Source: Phycisphaerae bacterium (GTDB taxonomy: Bacteria; Planctomycetota; Phycisphaerae; Phycisphaerales; SM1A02). From it: a stretch of DNA of 64,000 nt. Within the stretch, counting starts at the first letter, position 1; the number at the start of each line of letters is the position of its first letter. This document shows, piece by piece, positions 51,302 to 60,608 of the stretch. The stretch covers positions 1-64,000 of the forward strand of contig JAERSY010000067.1 in the NCBI GenBank assembly GCA_016845245.1, given 5' to 3'. The position numbers and the translations under genes are program-made. The notes beneath the pieces were generated by a model. The model worked only from the letters and a program-made list of their open reading frames with translations. It made no database searches and was not told the DNA's origin.

Positions 51302-52365
51302 AGCCATCAAGCGCGCCATCTAACACACTTTGGGGGTTTCCTACTTCATGATTCGTTCGGTGATCTTTAACGCGGTTGTCATAGAAAACGTAACTGCGAA
51401 TTTGTGAACCCCACCCTTGGTCCACTTTCCCGCCTGTCGCTTGATCGAGTTCAGCTTGCCGTCGTTCTTCTTCTAATTGATCGAGCTTTGCTTGAAGAAT
51501 ACGCATCGCCTGTTTTCGGTTTTGGAGTTGTGCCTTGTGCGTAGAGCTCACGACCATGAGTCCCGTTGGCTTATGCACAATACGAACTGCTGATGCGACC
51601 TTGTTCACATTTTGGCCGCCCGGGCCTGATGAGCGTGCAAATGTCGTAAACTCAATGTCCTTGTCATCAATCTCGACATCCTTCTCATCAAACTCTGGAA
51701 TCACATCAACGGTTGCAAAACTTGTTTGTCGTTTGCCTTGAGCATTAAACGGACTCACGCGTGCAAGGCGGTGCGTCCCTCGCTCACAAGACATATATCC
51801 ATACGCCATTGGACCCTTGATGTGATACGTGACTTCAGAGATGCCGACTTCAGTGCCGTGCGTCATTGACACTTCTTCGATTTTGAATTCTTTATGTTCC
51901 CAGAAATTTTTGTACATGCGATCGAGCATGGAAGCCCAATCATCCGCTTCAGTGCCACCATCTCTCGATTGAATCGACACGAAGCAGTTGCGGTGGTCGT
52001 GCTTCCCATTGAGAAGAGATTGCGTTTCAACCTTATCCATTCGTTTTTGAAGTTTGAAGAGCTGTTCATCGACCTCTTGGAGCAGGTCATCGTCACCTGC
52101 CTCTTTGGCAAGTTCGTAACCGACTTGAGCGTCATCAAAATCAGTGATGACGTTTTCTAAGTCCTCAGTCTGAGCTTTGAGTACCTTGTACTCATCGATG
52201 ACTTTTTGGGCAGCACTCTGATTTTCCCAGAAATCAGCGGCATTCATTTGCTCTTGGAGCGCGTCTCTATGACTGACTTTCGTATCAAAGTCAAAGAGAG
52301 TCGCGGATGGTTAAAATCCGCGCCTCTAAGTCGTCAATAATTGGTTGATGCGCTTCAAAATGCAT
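51258..52365 (-). CDS. prfB: Peptide chain release factor 2, with programmed +1 frameshift
   Basis: Releases peptides at UGA and UAA. The gene is read in two frames. Codons 1-24 run from ATG 52365 (MHFEAHQPIIDDLEARILTI.., then RDSL) to an in-frame TGA at 52293-52291. The slip site CTT TGA C lets the ribosome skip T 52293 and continue at GAC (52292) as DFDTKVSHRDALQEQ and on to 51258, in total 368 residues. The GGQ motif is in SSGPGGQNVNK. The usual internal AGGGGG is not seen upstream of CTT; instead a perfect 7-bp hairpin (52302-52322) ends eight bases before the TGA. A TACTAT box eight bases before the ATG and no ribosome binding site suggest a leaderless mRNA. Confidence 0.94.
52291..52322 (-). 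promoter_or_regulatory. prfB frameshift signal with upstream hairpin
   Basis: Minus strand: CGCGGAT-TTTAACC-ATCCGCG (52322-52302), then ACTCT, then CTTTGAC (52296-52290). CTT-TGA-C is the classical RF2 slip site. The hairpin takes the place where other bacteria have a Shine-Dalgarno-like stimulator. Confidence 0.75.
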
Positions 52366-52394
52366 GCTTGGGCATAGTAACAGAGAAGGGGTTA

Positions 52395-53651
52395 ATGTAC
52401 CCTACGCAGATGTCAACAACTGCGAATCTTTCGACTATGAAACTCTCATCACGAGCCACTTCAATTCCGCCTTCAATCACCCTCGCCATCAGTGCGAAGG
52501 TGAAAGAAATGAAAGCAAATGGCGAGGAAGTGTTTGCCTTTGGTGCAGGTGAGCCAGACTTTGCAACACCAACCCCAATCTCTGAAGCAGCGATTGCATC
52601 GCTGCAGGGTGGCGCTACGCATTACATGCCATCGAAGGGAACGCCTGAAGCAAGAGAAGCCATCGCAAAGAAATTGCGCGATGAAAATAACATCAAGTGC
52701 ACCGAAGCGCACATCTCTATCAATGCAGGCGCAAAAATGTCAATCAACCTTGCGCTCATGGCAATCATTAACCCAAACAAGGGTGAAGAAGTCATTGTGC
52801 CGACACCAGCATGGGTGAGTTACAAACCGATGATTGAACTCGCAGGCGGTGTAATGGTCGACGTGCCATCAAGTGTTGAAAGTGATTTTAAATGCACGCC
52901 GGAAGCACTAGAAGCGGCAATCACAGAGCAAACGAAAGCGATTCTCATCAACTCCCCAAGTAACCCCTGCGGGACGATGTACTCACCTGAAGAAACGCGC
53001 GCAATTGCTGCGATGCTTGAAAAGTATCCTGACGTATACATCATCAGTGATGAGATTTACGAACGACTCATTTACACAGACATTGAGCATTTGTCATTCG
53101 GCGCAATTCCTGAAATTGCTGACCGAGTGATAACGATTAATGGATTATCAAAAGCATTTGCGATGACTGGGTGGCGCATTGGGTATACCTGCGCGCCGGG
53201 AAATGATGGCGCAGTTGCAAAGGCGATGAACACGCTTCAAAGCCAAATCAATACTTCAATTACGAGTTTTACTTTTGCTTCGATTCCAGTTGCACTTGGG
53301 CTTACTGATGAAGTTGAGTCAATGCGAAAGGTGTTCGCAACACGCGCATCCTTAATGCACGATCTCATCAGCAAGTGGCCACATGTGGAGTGCCCCAAGC
53401 CGACAGGTGCGTTTTATGCATTTCCAAAGGTGTCACACTATTACGGCAAGACATCGCCCGCGGGAACGGAGATCACAGATGCGGTGTCATTTGCAACTGC
53501 GCTCCTTGAGGAAGCAAGCGTCGCGGTTGTGCCAGGCACAGACTTTGGTGGGTGCGGCGATGAACATGTCCGCCTATCATTTGCGTGCAGTGAAGCAAAC
53601 ATCACAGAAGGCGTGAATAGAGCCGGCGAGTGGTTATCGAAGTTTGAATAA
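52395..53651 (+). CDS. Aspartate aminotransferase (class I/II, subgroup Ib)
   Basis: PLP enzyme converting aspartate and 2-oxoglutarate to oxaloacetate and glutamate, possibly also acting on prephenate. The family start is MKLSSRATSIPPSITLAISAKVKE (in pieces) at 52437; the ATG at 52395 has GAAGGGG upstream and adds 14 residues, so the true start may be either. Motifs: GAGEPDFATP, NSPSNPCGT with the substrate-site asparagine, SDEIYERLIY, and Schiff-base lysine in NGLSKAFAMTGWRIGY, K253 from 52395. The C-terminal arginine lies in VRLSFACSE. The product is 418 residues from the first start. It is divergent from prfB with a 29-base gap. Confidence 0.88.
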   Translation: MYPTQMSTTANLSTMKLSSRATSIPPSITLAISAKVKEMKANGEEVFAFGAGEPDFATPTPISEAAIASLQGGATHYMPSKGTPEAREAIAKKLRDENNIKCTEAHISINAGAKMSINLALMAIINPNKGEEVIVPTPAWVSYKPMIELAGGVMVDVPSSVESDFKCTPEALEAAITEQTKAILINSPSNPCGTMYSPEETRAIAAMLEKYPDVYIISDEIYERLIYTDIEHLSFGAIPEIADRVITINGLSKAFAMTGWRIGYTCAPGNDGAVAKAMNTLQSQINTSITSFTFASIPVALGLTDEVESMRKVFATRASLMHDLISKWPHVECPKPTGAFYAFPKVSHYYGKTSPAGTEITDAVSFATALLEEASVAVVPGTDFGGCGDEHVRLSFACSEANITEGVNRAGEWLSKFE

Positions 53652-53765
53652 TCACTGTTCTTTGGGGCTTTAAGGACGGTTTTACAATTTTCCAGAAAAT
53701 GTTGTGGTCGATTGTCATGGTAGTGGCATATGATTGAATAACACTACATTTCTTGGAGGAATAAC

Positions 53766-55517
53766 ATGTTTAACAATTTGCAAGGGTTGCGGGCTAGAGT
53801 GAGTGCTGTGGCGTGTTTCTTTGGTGTTTTGCTTTTTCCAAACAGTTCTATTGGTTTTCCAACGATCGAAGAACTCCAGATGATTGATTCAGGAGATGCC
53901 ACGAGCGAGCCAGTTGCAGAAGCATATTTTGGTGGCTCTTTAACATTGAAAGACGGTCATTTGATTGTTGGGGCACCAATGCATGTGTACACACCAGAAG
54001 GTCAAAAATTTTTGTTCCCCTTTGGTTCAGCATTTACATTTGACCACCAAGAAGGATGTTGGGTTAAAGACCCCTCAAACTGTTGGCACATCGATGAAGA
54101 GTTATATGAAGATGGAGGCCCAGTTGAAGATTTTGGGGATTACTCAAACTATGCAATGTGGAGGTATGGATTATCAACAGATGTTCACAGCAATTACCTT
54201 ATCGTTGGCGCTCCTTGGAGGGGGTACATCCTTGAGGAAGTCCTTTATGAAAGAATGGGAGTCGTCCATGTTTATCAAAAAGTAAACTCTCATTGGCAGC
54301 AAGTTGGTGCAGTTAGAGCAATCAGTAAAGATTCTAACTTAAGGTATGGGCGGGGAGTAGCTGTAACTGATAACGAACTATTAGTAGGCGCCCCACATTC
54401 GGATGAAGCAAGTGATATACGGGGTCGTGTGCATATCTACGATTTAGAAGAATATGTTAATGATCCAGATCCGTACATGGATCCAGGTCAAATCCTGTTT
54501 GCACCTACTGAGTCAGGCGAGGTGATGACAGACGGTTTTGGTGAGTGTATCGCAATTGATGAACATACACATACGCTCATGGCAATAGGCGCACCCATTG
54601 ATGAGTTGCCAAAAGATGCAGATAATGGTTTTGAGTTTGACGATGGTGCGGTACATATTTACCGATTTGTTAATGATCAATGGGTGTTTGACGCATCGTT
54701 GTTTCCCTTTACTGATGATGGAGTAAGAGGGGAGTTTGGCAAATCGGTTGCATGTTCTATTGATGAGTACGGTGTGCAGCGAGTCGTCGTTGGTGAACCT
54801 TCGCATTGCCAAGAATCGGATGGGATCGGGTATTGTGATGAACCAGAAAAGGGAAAAGTGCACATCTATAGATATGATTTTGTAGATGAAGAGTGGATTA
54901 AAGAAGCAGTACTGTATTCCCCTATTACCTCTGAAGACGCAGATGATTACTTTGGCTATTCAGTTGCTATTCAAGGTTATGATGTAATTATTGGATCGCC
55001 AAGAATTGGCGAAGGGCTATTAGGCGCTGCATTTAGAGTGTCTTATTCAAGCTGCTCTGGTTGGGAGTTTAAAGAACAGCTTGTAGCAAGTGACGCAAAT
55101 CAAAGTAAACTCTTTGGGCAATCTGTAGCAATCGAAAATGAGTGGGTTGTCATTGGGGCAAGTCAAACTGATTTACATACAGATGTTCAATATGATCATC
55201 ATGGTGCCGCATATACATTTCGGGTAACACCTACTGAAGTCCAAGAGTGCCAAGGAGATATCAATGAAGATGGAGTCATCAACGAAGCAGATTTGTTGCT
55301 CGTAGTATCAATATTGAATGATCCAAGCCAGTATTCACTGCATGCTGATTTCGATTGCAACAATGTAGTTGACGCGCAAGATTTGAGCGACTTAATACTC
55401 AATTGGGGCTACTGTAGTAACTATCAATCTCTTGAAGTAAATGCAAATGCGTGCACTACTTCCTTCTTAGAAGGTGAGATTGACGTGTACACTTTTATAG
55501 AATGTGTTGGAGAATAG
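53766..55517 (+). CDS. Secreted FG-GAP beta-propeller protein with C-terminal dockerin-like domain
   Basis: A 583-residue exported protein. A signal peptide (about 1-30, SAVACFFGVLLFPNSSIGF) is followed by about seven FG-GAP-type repeats, each with a G-x-[SA]-hydrophobic start and a VGAP-like end: LIVGAPMHVY, LIVGAPWRGY, LLVGAPHSDE, MAIGAPIDE, VVVGEPSH, VIIGSPRIGE, VVIGASQTD. They would fold as an integrin-like propeller. The end has two calcium-loop-like segments, GDINEDGVINEADLL and ADFDCNNVVDAQDLSDLIL, as in dockerin-type domains of planctomycete secreted proteins. GAGGAATAAC precedes the ATG. It is visibly more AT-rich than its neighbours. The role may be surface binding. Confidence 0.8.
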   Translation: MFNNLQGLRARVSAVACFFGVLLFPNSSIGFPTIEELQMIDSGDATSEPVAEAYFGGSLTLKDGHLIVGAPMHVYTPEGQKFLFPFGSAFTFDHQEGCWVKDPSNCWHIDEELYEDGGPVEDFGDYSNYAMWRYGLSTDVHSNYLIVGAPWRGYILEEVLYERMGVVHVYQKVNSHWQQVGAVRAISKDSNLRYGRGVAVTDNELLVGAPHSDEASDIRGRVHIYDLEEYVNDPDPYMDPGQILFAPTESGEVMTDGFGECIAIDEHTHTLMAIGAPIDELPKDADNGFEFDDGAVHIYRFVNDQWVFDASLFPFTDDGVRGEFGKSVACSIDEYGVQRVVVGEPSHCQESDGIGYCDEPEKGKVHIYRYDFVDEEWIKEAVLYSPITSEDADDYFGYSVAIQGYDVIIGSPRIGEGLLGAAFRVSYSSCSGWEFKEQLVASDANQSKLFGQSVAIENEWVVIGASQTDLHTDVQYDHHGAAYTFRVTPTEVQECQGDINEDGVINEADLLLVVSILNDPSQYSLHADFDCNNVVDAQDLSDLILNWGYCSNYQSLEVNANACTTSFLEGEIDVYTFIECVGE

Positions 55518-55518
55518 G

Positions 55519-56307
55519 ATGATTCGAAGTATATGGATACTTTTACTCTTTACTAGTTATTGGAGTGATGAAAGTTCTGCAAGTGGAATCATCGAGTACC
55601 GAATCTCAGGCCAAGTCGATGAAAGTACAGTTTATGAGTATCAGAAACACATTTGGGGCTTCATGCCTACTATTGGAGAACCATTCGACATCGTCTTCTT
55701 TATCGATGCAGATGCTGAACCAATAATTTTGGACGATAATAGTGCACAATTTGATGCCATTTCTTACATTGAGGTGCAGTTTAGCAAGAATGCAATTGTT
55801 CCAAAATATGACCACTTGATTTTATATACACCGCTTGCTGTTACTGTGATAAACGACGCAGATTGGAACGGTTATATCCAGGACATTTTTAGATTTGGGG
55901 GCTTATTCAAAATCCACCCTCACAACAGCACTGAATGGACTCATCAGTATGAGTATTTCATGTTCATAAGTTATCCTGCCCAATTCCTGTGGTTTCCGCA
56001 TGACACTGTTGATTCTGCTTCTCTGCCGCGTTCATTACCTACCAACGCATTTCACCATTCTTTTTCCGTGAAGATTGATAGTAACGTAGGTTACTTTGGT
56101 AAAGTTGTATCTCACTCTGCTAGATACTCTGCGATATACCATTTTGATCCATGTGATGTCAATGAAGACTACGGTGTAGACTTACAAGACGCAGTCCAAA
56201 TCATCGAAGCATGGGGACCTTGTGATGACTGTTGTGAAGACATCAGCCAAAACGGGATGGTGGATGTGGAAGATTTGCTGAGAGTGATAACAGAGATTGA
56301 ACCCTGA
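55519..56307 (+). CDS. Secreted protein with C-terminal dockerin-like calcium loops
   Basis: A 262-residue protein from ATG 55519, which has GGAG seven bases upstream and follows the previous stop by one base. The signal peptide is about residues 1-21 (IRSIWILLLFTSYWSDESSA). The middle 180 residues form an unrecognised, beta-rich, aromatic-rich domain (IIEYRISGQVDESTVYEYQ, FDIVFFIDADAEPII, FFGKVVSHSARYSAIYHF type sequence). The end DVNEDYGVDLQDAVQIIEAWG and DISQNGMVDVEDLLRVI are two EF-hand-like loops. It is an operon partner of the FG-GAP protein and shares its AT-rich base use. Confidence 0.7.
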   Translation: MIRSIWILLLFTSYWSDESSASGIIEYRISGQVDESTVYEYQKHIWGFMPTIGEPFDIVFFIDADAEPIILDDNSAQFDAISYIEVQFSKNAIVPKYDHLILYTPLAVTVINDADWNGYIQDIFRFGGLFKIHPHNSTEWTHQYEYFMFISYPAQFLWFPHDTVDSASLPRSLPTNAFHHSFSVKIDSNVGYFGKVVSHSARYSAIYHFDPCDVNEDYGVDLQDAVQIIEAWGPCDDCCEDISQNGMVDVEDLLRVITEIEP

Positions 56308-56308
56308 A

Positions 56309-57913
56309 TTACGTCACTTGAACAGCTGCGACTTTGCTGACGCCATCAAGTGAACCGAGTGACTGAAGAATATCGCCACTCGGTGATTCGCTCACCTTAA
56401 TAATCATCATCGCCATGCCTTGTTCATCGGCATTGCCAATAATCATCTCATCAATGTTGAGCTTAGCTTCACCAAGTACTTCACCAACTTTTCCAACCAT
56501 GCCCGGTTTGTTGTTATTGAAGAGTGTAATCATGTGGCCACTTGGCACCATATCAATCTGTCTGCCTTCGATGTTTGTAACTCGCGGCATGCCATCTGCA
56601 TGAACAGTCCCTTCGATGGTGTGTTCATGCTCACCCTTCGTTCGAATGGTGATTGCGTCAATCGCATCTGCAGGGCCAACGTCATGCGTTGCGTTGACGC
56701 CAAGTTCTCGGGCGATTGCACTTACGTTGATGATGGACACTGGTTCATCACAACATTGTTGAAGCAGCGCAACAAGTGCGTAACGTGCAATCGTATCGCC
56801 TTTGCCCGCAGTGGCTTTGCCACAGAGCTCAACATGCACTTCCTTCGTATTTTGAATGTTCGCAACTGTACCAAGCAGCAAAATCATGCGCGTTGCAAGT
56901 TCAACGTATGTTCGTTGACGTTGATTCAGTTCAAGATCGAGTCCACCAGCATTAACTGCGCTTTCAAGCCCTTCACCTCGAAGATATCGAAGGAGTGATG
57001 CGCACGCGTTTACTGCAACTGCTTCCTGCGCTTCAACTGTAGATGCGCCAAGGTGGGGGGTTGCTAAAACTTTTGGATGACTTCTAAATGGATGATTCTC
57101 TGCAGGTGGCTCGGAGTGATACACATCAACAGCAGCGCCTCCGCACTTTCCAGAATCGAGCGCTTCAACAAGCGCATCCTCATTGACGATGCCGCCTCTT
57201 GCAGCATTAATAACAAGAAGCCCCTCTTTTGCTTTTGCAAATTGCGCTGTTCCAAGCATGCCATCTGTTTGTTCAGTTTTTGGAACATGGAAGGACACGA
57301 TGTCAACTTGGCTGATGAGTTCATCGAAGGAATCAAGCATGCGGACGTTTCCGTCAAGGGCAGTCGCTTCTTTCATAAATGGGTCGAATCCGATGACTTC
57401 CATGCCAAATGCGATTGCACGCCGTGCCATTGCCTGCCCGATTCTGCCCATGCCAACGATGCCGAGCGTTCTGCCCGCGAGTTGCACGCCGACATATTCA
57501 GAGCGGTCCCAGCCACCATCTCTAAAGACGGCATTTGATGAGGCAACATTTCGTGCAAGTGAAATCATGAGCGCAAATGCAAGTTCAGCAGTCGTGATTG
57601 TGCTTGCTGAGGCCGAATTCATCACCGCAACACCATATTTAGTCGCAGTTTCAAGGTGAATGTTATCCACACCGACGCCAGCCCTTGCAATGCCTTTTAA
57701 CCGGCAGTTTTCATTCGTAAATGCTTGGTCAAGCACATCTTGTGGCAATTTGACTGCTGAGCGTACAATGACGCCGTCGACATCGGCAATCGCATCGACA
57801 AGCGCGTCGCCCGTAAGTCCTGTATTTTCAATGACTTCGACTTCTGGCTGTCCTTTAAGGTAGGTCGCTCCTTCAGGGGCTAACTTGTCTGCAATCAGGA
57901 TTTTTATGCTCAT
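56309..57913 (-). CDS. serA: D-3-phosphoglycerate dehydrogenase
   Basis: First step of serine synthesis. The 534-residue protein is the long form: substrate and nucleotide domains with NAD motif GMGRIG at 154-159, RAGVGVDNI, NAARGGIVNEDALVEAL with the catalytic Arg region, and active-site PHLGASTVEAQ with catalytic histidine. An intervening domain (about 320-450) precedes a C-terminal ACT domain (HMITLFNNNKPGMVGKVGEVLGEAKLNIDEM in pieces) that usually binds serine. The end IQSLGSLDGVSKVAAVQV is normal. It converges with the dockerin-like gene with 1 base between, and is divergent from rpsO. Confidence 0.95.
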   Translation of the reverse strand: MSIKILIADKLAPEGATYLKGQPEVEVIENTGLTGDALVDAIADVDGVIVRSAVKLPQDVLDQAFTNENCRLKGIARAGVGVDNIHLETATKYGVAVMNSASASTITTAELAFALMISLARNVASSNAVFRDGGWDRSEYVGVQLAGRTLGIVGMGRIGQAMARRAIAFGMEVIGFDPFMKEATALDGNVRMLDSFDELISQVDIVSFHVPKTEQTDGMLGTAQFAKAKEGLLVINAARGGIVNEDALVEALDSGKCGGAAVDVYHSEPPAENHPFRSHPKVLATPHLGASTVEAQEAVAVNACASLLRYLRGEGLESAVNAGGLDLELNQRQRTYVELATRMILLLGTVANIQNTKEVHVELCGKATAGKGDTIARYALVALLQQCCDEPVSIINVSAIARELGVNATHDVGPADAIDAITIRTKGEHEHTIEGTVHADGMPRVTNIEGRQIDMVPSGHMITLFNNNKPGMVGKVGEVLGEAKLNIDEMIIGNADEQGMAMMIIKVSESPSGDILQSLGSLDGVSKVAAVQVT

Positions 57914-58018
57914 TTTAGGGGTTTTCCGGTCTGTAATTCCAAGCAGGTTGGAGTGGTAGGATGAGTGAAAATTTGGTAAACTAGTCGATTCAATTCAAAA
58001 GAGGAAAAGAAACAAACA

Positions 58019-58267
58019 ATGACGACTGAAACAGCAGATTTTAAACGACATGAGAGCGATTGTGGTTCACCAGAAGTACAAATCGCTTCTTTAACAACGC
58101 GAATTGTTGAGTTGACTGAACATCTTAAGTCCCACAAGCATGACAACCACTCACGAAGGGGATTGATCATGATGGTTGGCAAGCGAAACCGTTTGCTTTC
58201 CTACTTGTCACGAACAAACCGCGAAGCGTATCAAATTACCATTCAAAAACTAGGATTGCGTAAGTAA
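58019..58267 (+). CDS. rpsO: 30S ribosomal protein S15
   Basis: An 82-residue uS15, a few residues shorter than the usual 89 because the first helix is trimmed. The core is complete: [50 protein letters not shown] (in pieces). GAGGA precedes the ATG with a 12-base gap. It is followed by pnp after 145 bases, the common rpsO-pnp order. The spacer contains CATAG-N7-CTATG (near 58331-58347) and may hold a processing site as in E. coli. Confidence 0.93.
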   Translation: MTTETADFKRHESDCGSPEVQIASLTTRIVELTEHLKSHKHDNHSRRGLIMMVGKRNRLLSYLSRTNREAYQITIQKLGLRK

Positions 58268-58412
58268 CCCAAGTTAAGAGCCGCGCAGTTCCGTTGCAAA
58301 CCTTTTACTGGTGGCAGTGGACAAGCCATAGTCAACGCCTATGCCTCGTCTTCTGTCGCTTGAAACACCAAGCAACTGCATCGGGACTGCCTAACACAAT
58401 AGGAGTACTTCG

Positions 58413-60605
58413 ATGAGTACCAAAATAATCGTAGAACGAGAAATCGGAAATCGCATGTTGCGATTTGAAACCGGTCAAGTTGCAAAACAAGCAAGTGGTT
58501 GCGTGATGGTGACATATGGCGACACAGTCGTGATGTGCACTGCAATGCGTGCAAACCCAAGACCAGGTCTTGACTTCTTCCCACTGCAATGTGATTACAG
58601 AGAACGCACATCCGCAGCGGGCAAATTCCCAGGTGGATTTAGAAAACGTGAAGGCGCGCCAAACGAAAAAGAAATTCTCACAATGAGATTGATGGACAGA
58701 CCAATTCGTCCACTCTTCCCCGACGGATACATTGACGAATGTCAACTTCAAGCGTGGGTCATGAGTCACGATGGCGAAAACGACGCAGACATCATTGCAT
58801 GTACTGGCGCGTCAGCTGCACTTTGTTTAACGGATTCACCTTTTGAAGGTCCAGTCGCAACAGTACGTGTTGGCCGCATCATGACTGACGATGGTGAAAC
58901 ATACGTCCTCAACCCAACGCAAACACAAATGCAGTACTCTGATTTAGACCTCGTTCTTTCAGGTCACTGTGATGGCGTAAACATGATTGAAATTGGCGCT
59001 GCTCAAGTTGATGAAGCGTGCGTCATGGGTGCAATCAAGTTTGGTTACGAAGAAGGCATTAAGCCAATTCTTGAACTCCAAAATGAACTTGCTGAAAAAG
59101 CAGGCACAACCGAAAAACGCATGGGCGAGCTTGCACTTCCAAGCGAAGAAGTAACAGCAAAAGTCGCAGAACTTGTCAAAGCAAAAATGCTTGAAGCAAG
59201 ACGAATTGGCGGTAAAGAAGAGCGAAACGAAGCAGTCAATGCACTTCGTGAAGCGATGATTGAAGAGCACTTCGCACTTCCAGCGGATGCAAACTACACC
59301 GATTACATGGCTGCAGAAAAGACGCAGCGTGAAGCAAAAGAAGCATTTAGAAAACTCGAAAAGAAATGCACACGTCAACTCATTGTTGAAGAGAGTGCTC
59401 GTGCAGATGGTCGAGACTTCAACCAAATTCGTGACTTGGAAATGGAAACTAAGATTTTCCCAAGAACGCACGGCAGTGCATTCTTCCAGCGCGGCGAAAC
59501 ACAATCACTTGTGACGTGTACGCTTGGCACAGGCAAGGATGAACAAATCGTAGATGGCCTCATGCCAGAATACGCGAAGAAGTTTTATCTTCATTACAAC
59601 TTCCCGCCATTCTGCACAGGTGAAGCAGGACGCATCATGGGACCAGGCAGGCGAGAAATCGGTCACGGTGCACTTGCTGAACGCTCACTTCTAGGCATTT
59701 TGCCAGACGTTGAAGAGTTCCCTTACACCATTCGACTTGTCAGTGACATCACAGAATCAAACGGTTCGTCATCAATGGCAAGTGTGTGCGGTGGCTGCCT
59801 TGCACTGATGGACGCTGGCGTTCCAATTCAAAGCACTTGTGCTGGAATTAGTGTTGGTCGATTCAGTAACGACGAAGGCAAAGTCATTCGCGTCATGGAC
59901 ATCATTGGTGAAGAAGACTTCTTTGGTGACATGGACTTTAAGGTGTGTGGCACGAAGACAGGCATCACTGGTGTTCAACTTGACCTTAAAGCTCGCGGAC
60001 TCTGGTTCGAAGAGCTTGAAGAGATTTTTGAAATGGCTCGTAAGGGTCGCCACGACATCATTGACCAAATGGAAGGTTGTATCCCAGCCCCACGAAGTGA
60101 GATGAGTGAGTATGCACCACGCATGATCTCAATTGCAATCGACCCAGAGAAGATTGGCAAACTCATTGGGCCAGGTGGTAAAACGATTCGTCAGATTACT
60201 GAAGACACCGGCGCAACCATCGACATTAATGACGACGGCATCGTCTTCATCAGTTCCGTCAACATGGAAGCCGCTGAATCAGCAAAAGCTGCTGTTGAAG
60301 CGATTGCTGCTGAAATCAAGGTCGGTAGCGTCTTTGAAGGCAAAGTTGTTTCAACTCGCGACTTTGGTGCATTCATCGAAATTGCTCCCGGAACAGATGG
60401 CATGTGTCATATCTCTGAACTTGCAGATGGATTCGTTGAGAAAGTTGAAAACATTTGTAAGGTTGGCGACAAAATCAAAGTGAAAGTCATCAATGTTGAT
60501 GACACAGGCAGAATTAAACTTTCTGTGAAAGCACTTCTGAAAGATGCTGAGAAAGAAAACGAAGCATCAGAAGAAAAAGCAGAAGCAGAGACTGTGGAAA
60601 ACTAA
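58413..60605 (+). CDS. pnp: Polyribonucleotide nucleotidyltransferase (PNPase)
   Basis: Phosphorolytic 3'-5' exoribonuclease. The 730-residue protein contains two RNase PH domains (about 10-225 and 320-550; FFPLQCDYRERTSAAGKFPGGF in the first and HYNFPPFCTGEAGRIMGPGRREIGHG, SDITESNGSSSMASVCGG in the second), a helical linker (about 230-310), KH with KIGKLIGPGGKTIRQITEDTGATIDI (in pieces, about 570-595) and S1 with GKVVSTRDFGAFIEIAPGTDGMCHIS (in pieces, about 645-670). An acidic tail follows. The ATG has AGGAG upstream. The kinase gene starts 3 bases after the stop. Confidence 0.97.
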   Translation: MSTKIIVEREIGNRMLRFETGQVAKQASGCVMVTYGDTVVMCTAMRANPRPGLDFFPLQCDYRERTSAAGKFPGGFRKREGAPNEKEILTMRLMDRPIRPLFPDGYIDECQLQAWVMSHDGENDADIIACTGASAALCLTDSPFEGPVATVRVGRIMTDDGETYVLNPTQTQMQYSDLDLVLSGHCDGVNMIEIGAAQVDEACVMGAIKFGYEEGIKPILELQNELAEKAGTTEKRMGELALPSEEVTAKVAELVKAKMLEARRIGGKEERNEAVNALREAMIEEHFALPADANYTDYMAAEKTQREAKEAFRKLEKKCTRQLIVEESARADGRDFNQIRDLEMETKIFPRTHGSAFFQRGETQSLVTCTLGTGKDEQIVDGLMPEYAKKFYLHYNFPPFCTGEAGRIMGPGRREIGHGALAERSLLGILPDVEEFPYTIRLVSDITESNGSSSMASVCGGCLALMDAGVPIQSTCAGISVGRFSNDEGKVIRVMDIIGEEDFFGDMDFKVCGTKTGITGVQLDLKARGLWFEELEEIFEMARKGRHDIIDQMEGCIPAPRSEMSEYAPRMISIAIDPEKIGKLIGPGGKTIRQITEDTGATIDINDDGIVFISSVNMEAAESAKAAVEAIAAEIKVGSVFEGKVVSTRDFGAFIEIAPGTDGMCHISELADGFVEKVENICKVGDKIKVKVINVDDTGRIKLSVKALLKDAEKENEASEEKAEAETVEN

Positions 60606-60608
60606 ACA

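Noticed and set aside
51258-52247. A complete short prfB starting at the internal ATG 52247
   Set aside because: The frame upstream of this ATG continues to match RF2 (DFDTKVSHRDALQEQ) and joins the conserved N-terminus through the CTT TGA C frameshift site.
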